64,000 nucleotides of DNA from Devosia equisanguinis (GCF_900631955.1 NZ_UZWD01000043.1:1-64000); one strand, 5' to 3'. Counted from the stretch's first letter, positions 40,897 through 51,314 are shown. Translations and numbers: made by a program. Notes: a model not told the origin generated them from the sequence alone.

Positions 40897-41631
40897 TCAA
40901 AGCGTCCCGACTAGCACCGGATCGGCGCGGTATTCGGCTGGGAACATGCGCTCGAGCGAATAGATTTTCGGCAGGTCGTGGACCACGATATAGGGCCAGT
41001 CCGGGTTCAGCGTCAGGAAGTCCTGATGATATTGCTCAGCCGGATAGAACGCTTTGAAGGGTTCAAGCGTGGTGACGATCGGGCCTTCGAACAGTCCGGT
41101 GGCGTCGAGCTGAGCGATATAGGCCCGCGCTACGTCCTCCTGATCCTTGTTCAAAGGGAAAATTGTCGAACGATACTGGGTGCCGTGGTCCGGGCCCTGG
41201 TAGTTCAGCTGCGTCGGGTTGTGAGCGACGGAAAAGTAAATCTGCAGCAGCGTGCCGAAGCTGACGACAGAGGGATCGTAAGTGATCTCGACGGTTTCGG
41301 CGTGGCCGGTGTCTCCGCGCGTCGTCCGATCATAAGTGGCGGTCTCGGCTGCTCCGCCGGAGTAACCGGACACGGCATTTGTGACACCCTTGACCCGCTG
41401 AAACACGCCTTGCACTCCCCAGAAGCAGCCACCGGCCAGCACAGCGACGGCAGTCGGGCCCTTTTCGACCAGGTCCTGATCAGGCGGTGGAATCTCGACC
41501 GGCTTTTCCTGGGCAAACGCCGGGCGCGCCAGAAGCGGCATGCCGAGAATCGGCAGAACCGCCATGCCCAGCAGCAATTTGCGTCGGCCCGTGACCAGTG
41601 TTGTAAGGGATTCGGAGGAAGCCTCGGCCAT
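40897..41631 (-). CDS. msrA: Exported peptide-methionine (S)-S-oxide reductase
   Basis: Repairs oxidised methionine (S form). It has 244 residues from the ATG at 41631, preceded by AGAAGG at eight bases. Residues 1-40 form an export signal with a twin-Arg patch (TGRRKLLLG) and a hydrophobic stretch ending AFAQ. The MsrA domain begins near residue 60, with the catalytic Cys in AGGCFWGVQ and the conserved YDRTTRGDTGHAE and ISVAHNPTQ-like regions. A periplasmic site is inferred. It stands alone before tRNA-Asp. Confidence 0.93.
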   Translation of the reverse strand: MAEASSESLTTLVTGRRKLLLGMAVLPILGMPLLARPAFAQEKPVEIPPPDQDLVEKGPTAVAVLAGGCFWGVQGVFQRVKGVTNAVSGYSGGAAETATYDRTTRGDTGHAETVEITYDPSVVSFGTLLQIYFSVAHNPTQLNYQGPDHGTQYRSTIFPLNKDQEDVARAYIAQLDATGLFEGPIVTTLEPFKAFYPAEQYHQDFLTLNPDWPYIVVHDLPKIYSLERMFPAEYRADPVLVGTL

Positions 41632-41782
41632 GATCAGCACCTTCTGCTCAAACTCAGTTACAGCAGATACGGTAGAAAGGCGTCAAACGTTACAGCGCAA
41701 CGTGCAGATCACGAGGATATGAAAGTAACAATGACCGCTCGGTCAAAAGCCAACCCAAACCGGAAACTTCAACGGTGAAGGG

Positions 41783-41859
<77 letters not shown>

Positions 41860-41898
41860 ATCGGCGAACTGCTTGGCTGTTCGCTGAACGTGACGCTC

Positions 41899-41927
41899 AT
41901 ATAGCCAGCGCTTTTCGGCAGGTCAAG
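41899..41927 (-). promoter_or_regulatory. Consensus promoter of tRNA-Asp
   Basis: Minus strand CTTGAC (41922-41927), exactly 17 bases, CTATAT (41899-41904). This is the alphaproteobacterial housekeeping consensus in full, with a predicted start near 41892. Confidence 0.85.
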
Positions 41928-42072
41928 CGCTCGATCTGCGAATGTCGCAAAAACTTCTCACGACCCCCGTCACCTGTGGAAAACTCAAATAGCTCAACCC
42001 ACAAGCTGAAAAAGCTCATGCGACGGATAAGAATTAAGGGCGGAGGGAGAAATCGGCGGGCAAACGAGAAAA

Positions 42073-42148
42073 TGGTGGGCGATGACGGACTCGAACCGCC
42101 GACATCCTCGGTGTAAACGAGGCGCTCTACCAACTGAGCTAATCGCCC
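42073..42148 (-). tRNA. tRNA-Val (TAC)
   Basis: A 76-base cloverleaf with encoded CCA. Acceptor GGGCGAT pairs with ATCGCCC, the anticodon loop TTTACAC gives TAC, and the T-arm is GGTTCGAGTCC. Confidence 0.97.
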
Positions 42149-42176
42149 TTGCCAGACCCGGCCGGGATGGCGCCCT

Positions 42177-42205
42177 GATTAGGGTGCCCGATGCGCAACG
42201 TCAAC
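42177..42205 (-). promoter_or_regulatory. Promoter of tRNA-Val
   Basis: Minus strand GTTGAC (42200-42205), 17-base spacer, CTAATC (42177-42182). It lies 29 bases upstream of the tRNA and downstream of the HU terminator, so the tRNA has its own promoter. Confidence 0.7.
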
Positions 42206-42221
42206 AGACATTTCGCGAAAC

Positions 42222-42254
42222 AAAAACGGCCCCGGCGTGAAACGCTCGGAGCCG
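42222..42254 (-). terminator. Intrinsic terminator of the HU gene
   Basis: CGGCCCCGGCG (42227-42237) pairs with CGCTCGGAGCCG (42243-42254), with one bulge and one wobble, followed on the minus strand by five T (42222-42226). It lies 28 bases after the HU stop. Confidence 0.75.
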
Positions 42255-42281
42255 ATGGAGCCGCAAAGGCCGCACACGATC

Positions 42282-42554
42282 TTAGTTGATCGCGTCCTTG
42301 AGACCCTTGCCGGGCTTGAACTTTGCCTGGTTCGAGGCCGGAATCTGGATTTCAGCACCGGTGGCCGGGTTGCGACCCGTGGAAGCCTTGCGCTGGGAAA
42401 CGGCGAAGGTGCCGAAACCAACCAGACGAACTTCGTCGCCGCTCTTCAGGGCAGCGGTAATAGCCTCGAACACTGCGTCAACCGCTTCGGCGGCCTGTGC
42501 CTTGGTGATCGTAGCCTTGTCGGCAACGACGCCAACCAGATCGTTTTTGTTCAT
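42282..42554 (-). CDS. hupB: DNA-binding protein HU
   Basis: Nucleoid-associated protein that bends DNA non-specifically. It has 90 residues, the standard length. The HU signature GFGTFAVSQRKASTGRNPATG is at residues about 46-66, forming the DNA-embracing beta arms. It is a single-gene unit with its own terminator; downstream is tRNA-Val. I use hupB as the common alphaproteobacterial name; the paralogue type cannot be told from this locus. Confidence 0.95.
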   Translation of the reverse strand: MNKNDLVGVVADKATITKAQAAEAVDAVFEAITAALKSGDEVRLVGFGTFAVSQRKASTGRNPATGAEIQIPASNQAKFKPGKGLKDAIN

Positions 42555-42760
42555 AGCGTTTCCTCACAGTGAAAGCCCGCCTTCGCTGGCGAACCAGAAT
42601 GCCGTCAACCTTTTTCGATTCTGCGCGATACGCAAGGAAATCCGGGGGTTTTCGGCGACCTGACGGTGCAAAGCTGTTAATGGACCGGAAAAATGGCCCC
42701 AGCAAGCCCACAAGTCTAGTTTCGCCCGGTTTTCCGGGAAATTGTGAACCAGATGCGGCC

Positions 42761-43960
42761 CTATGTCTCCGATACGCCCATGGCCGGGCGAGAGCGGCCG
42801 ATGCCCAGCATGATTGGCAGGGCGAGCAGGTAAATCCCGATTGCTACCAGCCAGATCGCGCCTGGCCAGCTCCCGCGCACGCCATAATAGACGAAGCTGA
42901 ACAGTAGCGGCCCGAATACCGAGGCCAGGCTCACAAGGCTGGCGAGAACCCCCTGCAATTGCCCCTGACGATCGGCATCGACCTGCCGCGTGGTCAGGGA
43001 TTGCAGCGCCGGCATACCAATTCCGCCCAGCGCAAACACCGGCGCCATGACGAACAGAATCCAGCCATGGGTTGCAAAAGCCAGTGTCAACATCGCACCG
43101 ACCTCGAACGCCATGCCGACGACCAGCGCCCAACGCTCACCCAGCCGCGCCACGGCCGGGCCGGTCAAAAACGCCTGCGCCAAGGCGTGGAAGACGCCAA
43201 AAGCACCAAGCGACAGGCCGATCATCAAGCCATTCCACTGGAAGCTGTCCTCGCTGAAAATGGCCCATGTCGTGCCATAGACGGTGCCGACGAGATTCAT
43301 GATGAGATAAAGCGCCATCAGCGGAATCAACGCCTTGAACGTCAGCGCCCAGCGCAAAGGCTTGAAGGGGTTAAGCGTATCCCAGGTGAAGTTGGCCTCC
43401 TTCCGTCCAGGCCGCGATTCGGGCAAGACGAACAGCGCTAGGGCAAAATTCACCGCATTGAGCGCCGCAGCCACGAGAAATGGCGAGCGTACCCAGATGT
43501 CTCCCAAAATCCCGCCAAGCACCGGCCCGATAATAAATCCGATGCCGAACATAGCATGAAACAGGCCAAATCGCTTGGCGCGCTCATCTTCGCTGGAGAT
43601 GTCAGTGATGTACGCAGTGGCCACCGCCATATTGGCGCTGGTGATCCCGGCAATCGCCCGCCCCACCACCAACATCCACAACTGTGGCGCAAACGCCATG
43701 ATCAGATAGTCGAGCGCCGCCCCCGCCAAGGAGACCAGCAATACGGGCCGCCGGCCAAACCGGTCACTGAGCACGCCGAGAATCGGAGAAAACAGGAACT
43801 GGCACGCCGAGTAGAGCGCCAGCATGATCCCCAGCAATGTCGCAATTTCAGTGGTGTGCCCGACATCGCGCAATAGCGCCGGCAGAATGGGGAAGATGAG
43901 GCCGATGCCCACGGCATCGAGCATCACTGCGGCGAGTATGACGACAAGCGCCTTGTTCAT
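42761..43960 (-). CDS. TetA-like MFS drug:proton antiporter
   Basis: A 12-helix major facilitator of the DHA1 family. It has 399 residues from the ATG at 43960, after CGGAG. It carries TetA landmarks: LDAVGIGLIFPILPALLRD at the N-terminus, motif A SDRFGRRPVLLVSLAGAALDY, GPVLGGILGD in helix 5 (motif C), GGIGMPALQ and RQGQLQG in the C-terminal half. Length and motifs are very close to plasmid Tet(A). There is no divergent tetR next to it and its GC content matches its neighbours, so it looks like a resident chromosomal homologue. Tetracycline export is possible but unproven. Confidence 0.88.
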   Translation of the reverse strand: MNKALVVILAAVMLDAVGIGLIFPILPALLRDVGHTTEIATLLGIMLALYSACQFLFSPILGVLSDRFGRRPVLLVSLAGAALDYLIMAFAPQLWMLVVGRAIAGITSANMAVATAYITDISSEDERAKRFGLFHAMFGIGFIIGPVLGGILGDIWVRSPFLVAAALNAVNFALALFVLPESRPGRKEANFTWDTLNPFKPLRWALTFKALIPLMALYLIMNLVGTVYGTTWAIFSEDSFQWNGLMIGLSLGAFGVFHALAQAFLTGPAVARLGERWALVVGMAFEVGAMLTLAFATHGWILFVMAPVFALGGIGMPALQSLTTRQVDADRQGQLQGVLASLVSLASVFGPLLFSFVYYGVRGSWPGAIWLVAIGIYLLALPIMLGIGRSRPAMGVSET

Positions 43961-44116
43961 CTTGGGCTCCGAAGGGAAAACGGCGCGCTGCACGCAGCGC
44001 CAAGGGGCGGAAGCGCATCAGCGGCAGAACTTTGCTGGTCGCCCACCGGCAACCTTAAAAGGAAAATGGATGCGCCATGCGACAGTCTCTGACAGCAGAC
44101 AGGTGCTTGCCGTCCA

Positions 44117-45586
44117 TCAAAGGCTGGCAAGCACGCCGGGGAGCAGTAGCGGCAAATCCTCGCTCATGAGACCGGGACCGCCGAAGCGGTTGGCTGCCTC
44201 GGCATGCAGCCATACACCGGCACAGGCGGCCGAAAAGCCGTCCATGCCCTGCCCCATAAGCCCGGCGATGATGCCCGCAAGGACATCACCGGAACCCGCT
44301 GTGCCAAGCCATGCCGGCGCATTGACGTTGATGGCGGCGCGACCGTCCGGCGACGCAATGACGGTGTCACTGCCTTTGAGCACGATCACCGCCCCGGAGT
44401 GAGCGGCTGCCGCCCGCGCACGCTCCAGCTTGCCACCTGGCACCTGCCCGAACAGCCGAGCGAACTCACCGTCGTGCGGCGTCAGCACCACCGGGCGATT
44501 CTTTGCCTTTATCGCAGTGAACAGACGCTCGCTGGAACTGGCGAAACTGGTGATCCCGTCGGCATCGAGCACCACCGCGGCCCCCGACGCAAGCACGGCC
44601 AGCACGCCCTGGATAGTAGTGTCACCGACCCCGGCAGCCGGGCCGATGACGACACTATTGATACGCCTATCCTCGAGCAGACTGGCCAGGTCTGCTGGCG
44701 ATTCGGCGGGTTTGAGCATGATGGCAGTCACATGCGCTGCATGCACAGCAAGTGCCTCACGGCTGCCGACCAGCGACACCACCCCTGCCCCCGACCGAAA
44801 AGCGCCGAGCGCCGACAACCGCGCCGCGCCGGTTTCCAGCGGCCCGCCCGACACCACGGCGACGTGGCCACGGTCAAATTTGTGCCCATCGGCCAGCGCC
44901 GTTGGCACGGACCAGCTGCCCTGGCTGTTCTTCCAAGCCTTGGCGTCGATCCGCTCGAGGACCGATTCGGGAATACCGATCTCGGCCAGCACCACTTCGC
45001 CGCAATGCTGTCGACCCGGCAACAGGAGGTGGCCGGGCTTGAGGCGGAAGAACGTTACCGTCATATCGGCGATCATGGCCACGCCGCGCACGTCGCCCGT
45101 CGCACCATCAATGCCACTGGGGACGTCGACGCTGACTACCGGCAGGCTCGAAGCGTTCACTGCCTCGATCATTTCAGCGAATTCACCATCCACGTCGCGG
45201 TCCAGGCCCGCGCCCAGCAACGCGTCGACGACGAGATCGGCGTTCTCGATATCCTTGGCGGTCGGCGGGTCTGCCCGGCCGGTCCACTGTGCCGCCGCAG
45301 CAGCGGCATCGCCCCGCAGCGATTCGCGCTCACCGATCAGCCGAAGCTGCACTGGCCAACCTTTTTGCTTGAGCAGGCGCGCAATCACAAAGCCATCGCC
45401 GCCATTGTTCCCCGGACCACACAGCACCAGCACCGAACGCTGGTAGTAATGCTCGACGATCGCGTCGGCGACCGCCTTGCCGGCCGCATCCATCAAACGA
45501 AAGGACTTGATGCCGCTTTCCACCGCCAGCCGGTCGGCTTCCGCCATCTGCTGGGGGGTAAGGAGAATATCCGGCTGCACAGTCAT
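44117..45586 (-). CDS. nnr: Bifunctional NAD(P)H-hydrate epimerase/dehydratase
   Basis: Repairs damaged NADH/NADPH hydrates. The N-terminal YjeF_N epimerase domain (residues about 8-210; [15 protein letters not shown] phosphate loop, [13 protein letters not shown]) interconverts R and S forms. The C-terminal ribokinase-like domain (about 225-480; [20 protein letters not shown]) is the ADP-dependent dehydratase. At 489 residues it is the normal fused length. It is a lone gene between glnA and the TetA-like gene; in alphaproteobacteria it is often beside glnB. Confidence 0.95.
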   Translation of the reverse strand: MTVQPDILLTPQQMAEADRLAVESGIKSFRLMDAAGKAVADAIVEHYYQRSVLVLCGPGNNGGDGFVIARLLKQKGWPVQLRLIGERESLRGDAAAAAAQWTGRADPPTAKDIENADLVVDALLGAGLDRDVDGEFAEMIEAVNASSLPVVSVDVPSGIDGATGDVRGVAMIADMTVTFFRLKPGHLLLPGRQHCGEVVLAEIGIPESVLERIDAKAWKNSQGSWSVPTALADGHKFDRGHVAVVSGGPLETGAARLSALGAFRSGAGVVSLVGSREALAVHAAHVTAIMLKPAESPADLASLLEDRRINSVVIGPAAGVGDTTIQGVLAVLASGAAVVLDADGITSFASSSERLFTAIKAKNRPVVLTPHDGEFARLFGQVPGGKLERARAAAAHSGAVIVLKGSDTVIASPDGRAAINVNAPAWLGTAGSGDVLAGIIAGLMGQGMDGFSAACAGVWLHAEAANRFGGPGLMSEDLPLLLPGVLASL

Positions 45587-45761
45587 CGATCGGCCTCACA
45601 AGCACCGGCGCTACGGCACGCCGACCATCCCAGTTGACGCAATTGCGCGCTCAACTCAAGCATTTGGTGACGATGCAGGCGCTGTTCCATAGGCTCCCGG
45701 GGAGAAGCGCACACTCGGCGGCGCTGCCAATTCGCCGCATATACAAACAATGCCTCAAAAC

Positions 45762-45788
45762 AAAAAAAGGGGCCCCGCAGGGCCCCTT
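45762..45788 (-). terminator. Intrinsic terminator of glnBA
   Basis: AAGGGGCCC (45767-45775), loop CGCA, GGGCCCCTT (45780-45788), then seven T on the minus strand. It is 20 bases after the glnA stop. Confidence 0.9.
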
Positions 45789-45807
45789 CTCTTTTCCGCT
45801 CTCGCGA

Positions 45808-47217
45808 TTAGGCGGAGTAGTACATTTCGTATTCGACAGGATGCGGGGTCATTTCGACGCGGTGAACTTCCTGCATCTTGAGCTCGATATAGGCATCGAT
45901 GAAATCATCGTCCATCACACCGCCAACCTTGAGGAAGTCGCGGTTCTTGTCGAGGTTTTCCAGGGCTTCACGCAGCGAACCGGAGACGGTCGGGATTTCC
46001 TTGAGCTCTTCCTTGGGCAGCTCGTACAGATCCTTGTCCATCGGGTCGCCCGGGTGGATCTTGTTCTTGATGCCATCGAGACCAGCCATCAGCAGCGCCG
46101 TGTAGGCCAGGTACGGGTTGGCCAGCGGATCCGGGAAACGCACTTCGACGCGCTTTGCCTTCGGCGACTGGCCGAAGGGGATACGGCAAGAAGCCGAGCG
46201 GTTGCGGGCCGAGTAAGCCAGCAGCACCGGCGCTTCGAAACCCGGCACCAGACGCTTGTACGAATTGGTGGTCGGGTTGGTGAAGGCATTGATGGCCTTG
46301 GCGTGCTTGATCACGCCGCCGATATACCACAGGCATTCCTGCGACAGACCGGCATACTGGTCACCGGCGAACAGCGGCTTACCGTCCTTCCAGATCGACA
46401 TATGGCAGTGCATGCCCGAACCGTTGTCGCCATAAACCGGCTTCGGCAGGAAGGTTGCTGTCTTGCCATAGGAGTTGGCGACCTGCTGAACGGCGTACTT
46501 GTAGATCAGCACGTCGTCGGCCGACGCGATCATCTGCTTGTACTTGAGGCCGAGCTCATGCTGGGCGGAAGCCACTTCGTGGTGGTGCTTCTCGATGATG
46601 ACGCCCATCTGGCCCATGGCTTCGAGCATTTCACCGCGCATATCCTGCGCACTGTCCAGCGGCGGAACCGGGAAATAACCCTTCTTGAGACCAATATGGT
46701 GACCGTTATTGCCGCCTTCATAGGAAGCGTCATTGTTGGTCGGCAGCTCGGCGGCGTCGATCTCGAAACCGACCTTGTAGGTGGTGGTGGAGTACTTGAC
46801 GTCGTCGAAGATGAAGAATTCGGGCTCGGGACCGAATACGACGGTGTCGCCGACACCGGACGACTTCACCAGGCCTTCGGCCTTCTTGGCGATCGAGCGC
46901 GGGTCGCGGTTATAGGGCTGGTAGGTCGACGGCTCGAGAATGTCGCAGTTGATAGCGAGGGTCGAGGCGGCAAAGAACGGGTCGATATAGGCCGAGTTCG
47001 GATCGGGCATCAGAACCATGTCGGACTCATTGATGGCCTTCCAGCCGGCAATCGATGAACCGTCGAACATCACGCCATCTTCGAACAGGTCGGCGTCGAC
47101 GACGGAGGCATCCATCGTCACGTGCTGCAGCTTGCCGCGCAGGTCGGTGAAGCGCACGTCGAGATACTTGATGTTCTCGTCCTTCATGCGCTGGATAATT
47201 TCGGCTCCGGTGGTCAT
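45808..47217 (-). CDS. glnA: Glutamine synthetase type I
   Basis: ATP-dependent ligation of ammonia to glutamate, the main ammonium-assimilation step. It has 469 residues, the dodecameric GSI-beta form. Motifs are FDGSSIAGW (N-terminal), [15 protein letters not shown] (metal/ATP site), [17 protein letters not shown] and NRSASCRIP. The adenylylation Tyr lies in MDKDLYELP. So activity can be tuned by GlnE and GlnB signalling. It sits 54 bases after glnB. Confidence 0.98.
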   Translation of the reverse strand: MTTGAEIIQRMKDENIKYLDVRFTDLRGKLQHVTMDASVVDADLFEDGVMFDGSSIAGWKAINESDMVLMPDPNSAYIDPFFAASTLAINCDILEPSTYQPYNRDPRSIAKKAEGLVKSSGVGDTVVFGPEPEFFIFDDVKYSTTTYKVGFEIDAAELPTNNDASYEGGNNGHHIGLKKGYFPVPPLDSAQDMRGEMLEAMGQMGVIIEKHHHEVASAQHELGLKYKQMIASADDVLIYKYAVQQVANSYGKTATFLPKPVYGDNGSGMHCHMSIWKDGKPLFAGDQYAGLSQECLWYIGGVIKHAKAINAFTNPTTNSYKRLVPGFEAPVLLAYSARNRSASCRIPFGQSPKAKRVEVRFPDPLANPYLAYTALLMAGLDGIKNKIHPGDPMDKDLYELPKEELKEIPTVSGSLREALENLDKNRDFLKVGGVMDDDFIDAYIELKMQEVHRVEMTPHPVEYEMYYSA

Positions 47218-47271
47218 TAGGTCTTCCCCTGTCTAATTCGGAGTTTGTTTCTGGTTGTGCAGTGCCGGCGC

Positions 47272-47694
<423 letters not shown>

Positions 47695-47828
47695 TTATAT
47701 GAGAAAGTCTTAGCGCCAAGCACTGAGCAACAGGAAACGGCGCATACCTATGTGAGTGTCCAATTTCCGTGCGTAATGCACATTATTGAGGCAAAACATG
47801 CGAGACTTGGGTTGGAGACGGGCCAATT

Positions 47829-48185
47829 ATGACGCTTATGACGCCACTTGAGGCGGTTCATCTGCAATTCGATGCCTACAATCAGCGCGACTTGCCGCGC
47901 TTCCTTTCGGCTTTCGCAGAAGAGGTCCGGGGCTATAGCCTTCCGGAGATGACATTGCTGCTGGACGGCAAACCGGCATTCGCCGACTTCTATGCCAACC
48001 GCCGCTTCGTGCATGAGGGCCTGCGCGCAGAGCTGGTCAGCCGTATGGAGGTTGGGGACACTGTGATCGATCACGAGCTCATCCACGGCCTGTCGTCGGA
48101 GCCGCTGGAGACTGCGGTTATGTTCGTCACGAAGGGCGGGCTCATCACCACGGTGTTCTCAATCGCCGCCAAATCGCCAAGCTAG
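47829..48185 (+). CDS. SnoaL-like (NTF2-fold) protein
   Basis: 118 residues with the alpha+beta cone layout of SnoaL/steroid isomerase-like proteins: an N-terminal helix pair (TPLEAVHLQFDAYNQRDLPRFLSAFAEEV) and then strands (EMTLLLDGKPAFADFY, LRAELVSRMEVGDTVIDHELIHG). The ligand and reaction cannot be told. The ATG at 47829 follows GGAGA at about ten bases; an ATG three codons later is possible. It is a lone gene divergent from glnB. Confidence 0.75.
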   Translation: MTLMTPLEAVHLQFDAYNQRDLPRFLSAFAEEVRGYSLPEMTLLLDGKPAFADFYANRRFVHEGLRAELVSRMEVGDTVIDHELIHGLSSEPLETAVMFVTKGGLITTVFSIAAKSPS

Positions 48186-48187
48186 GC

Positions 48188-48215
48188 TTTGACTGGCCTG
48201 CACTCTTCATATAGA
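48188..48215 (+). promoter_or_regulatory. Promoter of tRNA-Leu
   Basis: TTTGAC (48188-48193), 16 bases, TATAGA (48210-48215). It lies 31 bases before the tRNA and directly after the SnoaL-like gene. Confidence 0.6.
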
Positions 48216-48246
48216 TGCAACCCCAACCCGGCCAACGGGGACCCAA

Positions 48247-48331
48247 GCGGGTGTGGCGGAACTGGTAGACGCACTGGATTTAGGTTCCAGCGCCGCAAGG
48301 CGTGGAGGTTCGAGTCCTCTCACCCGCACCA
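48247..48331 (+). tRNA. tRNA-Leu (TAG)
   Basis: An 85-base tRNA with a long variable arm and encoded CCA. Acceptor GCGGGTG pairs with CACCCGC, the anticodon stem is CTGGA/TCCAG and the loop TTTAGGT gives TAG. Confidence 0.97.
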
Positions 48332-48377
48332 TCGTGGCCCCGGCCCATAAGATCAATCATTACGGGAATAGACCCCC

Positions 48378-49757
48378 ATGCAGGTTACCGAAACCCTCAA
48401 CGAAGGTCTGAAGCGCAAGCTCAGCGTCACCATCCCGGCCCAGGATCTCGCCTCGCGCCTCGACGCCAAGCTCGAAGAGCTCAAGGGCCAGGCCAACATT
48501 AAGGGCTTCCGTCCCGGCAAGGTGCCGACCGCGCATCTCAAGAAGATGTACGGCCGTTCGGCGATGTCCGAGGTCATGACCGACGCGATCAACACCACCG
48601 TGTCCGATACCCTGGACAAGCGCGAAGAGCGCGCTGCCGCCCAGCCCAAGGTCGACCTGCCTCAGGACCAGGCCATCATCAACGACGTCCTGGACGGCAA
48701 GGCCGACCTGGCATTCGAAGTCGAATATGAAGTCCTGCCGGCTGTCACCCTGATGGACGTCAAGGGTGTCAAGCTGACCAAGCCAGTCGTCGACATCTCC
48801 GACGAAGAACTCGACGCCGAAGTAAACCGTGTCTTCGCCCAGAACCGTGGCTACACGGACAAGGGTGATGGTGCTGTCGTCGAAGACGGCGACCGCCTCG
48901 GCCTCAGCTTCGTCGGCAAGATCGACGGCAAGGAATTCGACGGCGGAAAGTCCGACCACGCTCACCTGACCGTCGGCTCCGGCGAATTCATCCCCGGCTT
49001 CGAAGAGCAGCTGGTTGGCATGAAGAAGGGCGAGACCAAGACCATCGAAGTCACCTTCCCGGCCGACTACGGCAATGCCGAGCTCGCCGGCAAGGCCGCA
49101 ACCTTCGACGTCACCATCTTGCACGCCGACGGCCCGAACCAGGGCGAGCTGGATGACGATTTCGCCAAGCGCCTCGGCCTCGACAGTGTCCAGGCGCTGC
49201 GTGACGCCGTGAAGTCGCAGATGGAAGCCGCTCTCGACTCGATGAGCCGCCAGCACATCAAGCGCCAGATTCTCGATGCTCTCGATGACGGCCACAAGTT
49301 TGACGTTCCGGCTCAACTGGTCGAAGCCGAGTTCAACACCATCTGGCAGCGCGTTCAGCACGAAGTGCAGAGCCACGGCCGTTCCTTCGAAGACGAAGGC
49401 ACGACCGAGGAAGAAGCCAAGGCGCAGTATCAGCGCATCGCCGAGCGCCGCGTGCGCCTGGGCCTCGTGGTCGCCGAAATCGGCAACCAGAACGAAGTCA
49501 ACGTGACCGACGAAGAGCACCAGCAGGCGCTGATCGCCGAGGTTCGTCGTTTCCCGGGCCAGGAACAGCAGGTTTACGACTACTACCGCAAGAACCCGCA
49601 GGCCCTGGCTTCGCTGCGCGCTCCCATCTTCGAGAACAAGGTCGTTGACTACGTGGCCGGTCTTGGCGACATCAGCGAAAAGAAGATGAGCCGCGACGAC
49701 CTCGCCAAGCTGATCCAGGCCGACGAGGACAATGTCCCCGAGGAACACCACCACTAA
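48378..49757 (+). CDS. tig: Trigger factor
   Basis: Ribosome-bound chaperone and peptidyl-prolyl isomerase that meets nascent chains. It has 459 residues: a ribosome-binding N-domain with the signature GFRPGKVP at residues 43-50, an FKBP-type domain around 160-245 (VEDGDRLGLSFVGKIDGKEF) and a C-terminal helical cradle. It ends in an acidic/His tail (EEHHH). It is not followed by clpP, clpX or lon here, since the next gene is convergent. Its own terminator follows. Confidence 0.97.
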   Translation: MQVTETLNEGLKRKLSVTIPAQDLASRLDAKLEELKGQANIKGFRPGKVPTAHLKKMYGRSAMSEVMTDAINTTVSDTLDKREERAAAQPKVDLPQDQAIINDVLDGKADLAFEVEYEVLPAVTLMDVKGVKLTKPVVDISDEELDAEVNRVFAQNRGYTDKGDGAVVEDGDRLGLSFVGKIDGKEFDGGKSDHAHLTVGSGEFIPGFEEQLVGMKKGETKTIEVTFPADYGNAELAGKAATFDVTILHADGPNQGELDDDFAKRLGLDSVQALRDAVKSQMEAALDSMSRQHIKRQILDALDDGHKFDVPAQLVEAEFNTIWQRVQHEVQSHGRSFEDEGTTEEEAKAQYQRIAERRVRLGLVVAEIGNQNEVNVTDEEHQQALIAEVRRFPGQEQQVYDYYRKNPQALASLRAPIFENKVVDYVAGLGDISEKKMSRDDLAKLIQADEDNVPEEHHH

Positions 49758-49784
49758 GGTCCAAAGGATCTGGCTGGAAATTCA

Positions 49785-49811
49785 AAAGCCGCCCTTTGGG
49801 GCGGCTTTTTT
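49785..49811 (+). terminator. Intrinsic terminator of tig
   Basis: AAAGCCGCCC (49785-49794), loop TTTG, GGGCGGCTTT (49799-49808), continuing to six T. Confidence 0.92.
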
Positions 49812-49857
49812 ATTGGGCCGGCATCGGCGTGCTGTAGGCTGCGCCGCTGGCGTCTGA

Positions 49858-51084
49858 TCAGGAATCAATCCAGTGGGCGGCGCGACGCATGGCGGCAAGG
49901 TCGCTGTCCGCCTCCATCGCCTTCTCCGCCCTTCTCACCAGGTCTCGCGCCACTGCAATTGCCGCATCGGCGAAGCCCGGCTTGCAGGCGGCGACGGTCT
50001 CGAGGCTTTTCAACATCCGCGCCACGACCTCGATGATCTGCGCGCCATCGCGGGCTATCGGGCGATAGAAATCTTCGAGCACGTCGCGCGGCAGCAGTGG
50101 AGCCACAAGAACGCGATCATTCTCGCCGCTTTTGGTTTCGTCTTCCCATTCCAGCAGCAGCCGCGTCACCGTGTCGATGACCACGATTGCCGTGCCCGGA
50201 TCGTTGATACTCGCCGACATCGCCTTGTCGGCGATCTCGCCCAGCACGATGAAACCGAAACGTGGATCGGTGTCATAGGCGCGCTGATCTCCGAGGACGA
50301 AGCAATCGAGCAAAGCATCCCGCAGCTCTTCGTCGACCTGTCCCTGCACCCGCATCAATGCCCTTACCGGGGTCGCATAGGTCCCCGGACGCGCCAGAAC
50401 CGCCACCGTCAATTCATGCTCCTCGGCCAGCTTCTGGATGGCACGAGCATCACAATGCTGCACATAGCCCGGTCTAGCGGCGCTGATCGGCTCCCCCTCA
50501 GCGTCGCCCTCGAGGCGTCGGCAATCCAGCAACGGGTGCTCGCTCATGCTGAGAAGCGAGCGTCGCGTCGCCGTCTCGACCACGCCGATCGTGTGTCCGA
50601 CGCGACCAATAGCCGAAATATGGCCGATCCAGCGGATCAGGGAAGTCACCACCAGCACCAGCACGCCAATAGTCATGACAAACAGGAAAAGCCGGCCTGC
50701 GTCGCTGTAGAGACCAGCAGACAGCCCGATGATCCCGACGATTGAATAAAGAAACGCCCCGATGAATACAGAGATTGAAGTCTGCGCCTGCAGGTCGCCG
50801 GCAATCAGCGGAACGGCGCGTGGCGTGGTGGCACTTGAGGCCGCTGAGAACGCCCCAACCACCGTGGAAAGCGCGAACACAGCCACAGTGAGTAGGCTAG
50901 ACGCCAGAATTTGCAGGATCGACTGCACCGCATTCGACGGCAGAACGAACGGCAATTCGTCGGGCGCAAAGCGCGCCAGTACATAGGCAACCACCACTGT
51001 CAGCACGGCGGCCAGGGAAAAGGCGGCGGGCAAGAACCACATGCGCTGCAGCAATTGACCAAGCTTAAATCTGAGATAGCTCAC
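49858..51084 (-). CDS. DUF2254 family membrane protein
   Basis: A 408-residue predicted inner-membrane protein of unknown function. Four hydrophobic helices fill residues about 15-150 (FLPAAFSLAAVLTVVVAYVL first). A soluble C-terminal domain follows, rich in conserved helices (FGFIVLGEIADKAMSASINDPGTA). I chose GTG at 51084 because AGGACGG precedes it and the sequence before it is not family-like; the frame stays open to 51147. It is a lone gene, convergent with tig. Confidence 0.8.
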   Translation of the reverse strand: MSYLRFKLGQLLQRMWFLPAAFSLAAVLTVVVAYVLARFAPDELPFVLPSNAVQSILQILASSLLTVAVFALSTVVGAFSAASSATTPRAVPLIAGDLQAQTSISVFIGAFLYSIVGIIGLSAGLYSDAGRLFLFVMTIGVLVLVVTSLIRWIGHISAIGRVGHTIGVVETATRRSLLSMSEHPLLDCRRLEGDAEGEPISAARPGYVQHCDARAIQKLAEEHELTVAVLARPGTYATPVRALMRVQGQVDEELRDALLDCFVLGDQRAYDTDPRFGFIVLGEIADKAMSASINDPGTAIVVIDTVTRLLLEWEDETKSGENDRVLVAPLLPRDVLEDFYRPIARDGAQIIEVVARMLKSLETVAACKPGFADAAIAVARDLVRRAEKAMEADSDLAAMRRAAHWIDS

Positions 51085-51214
51085 GCGCCGTCCTGGCTTG
51101 TTGAACGAGGCAAACAGGGTGAAGTGGGAGATGAACTGCCAGCACACACCGATCGTTGCATGCGGCGCTGTGAAAGCCCACTACAATCGCTGAGGAAGTG
51201 TACCGATGCGGGGA

Positions 51215-51304
51215 TGGCGGGTAGGGAGGGATTCGAACCCCCGGAAGGCTTTCACCTTCGCCGGTTTTCAAGACCGGAGCAATCAACCGCTCTGCCACCT
51301 ACCC
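51215..51304 (-). tRNA. tRNA-Ser (TGA)
   Basis: A 90-base tRNA with a long variable arm (GCGAAGGTGAAAGCCTTC) and encoded CCA. Acceptor GGGTAGG pairs with CCTACCC, anticodon stem CCGGT/ACCGG, loop CTTGAAA with TGA. No integrase or att duplication is beside it. Confidence 0.97.
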
Positions 51305-51314
51305 GTTGGTGTGG

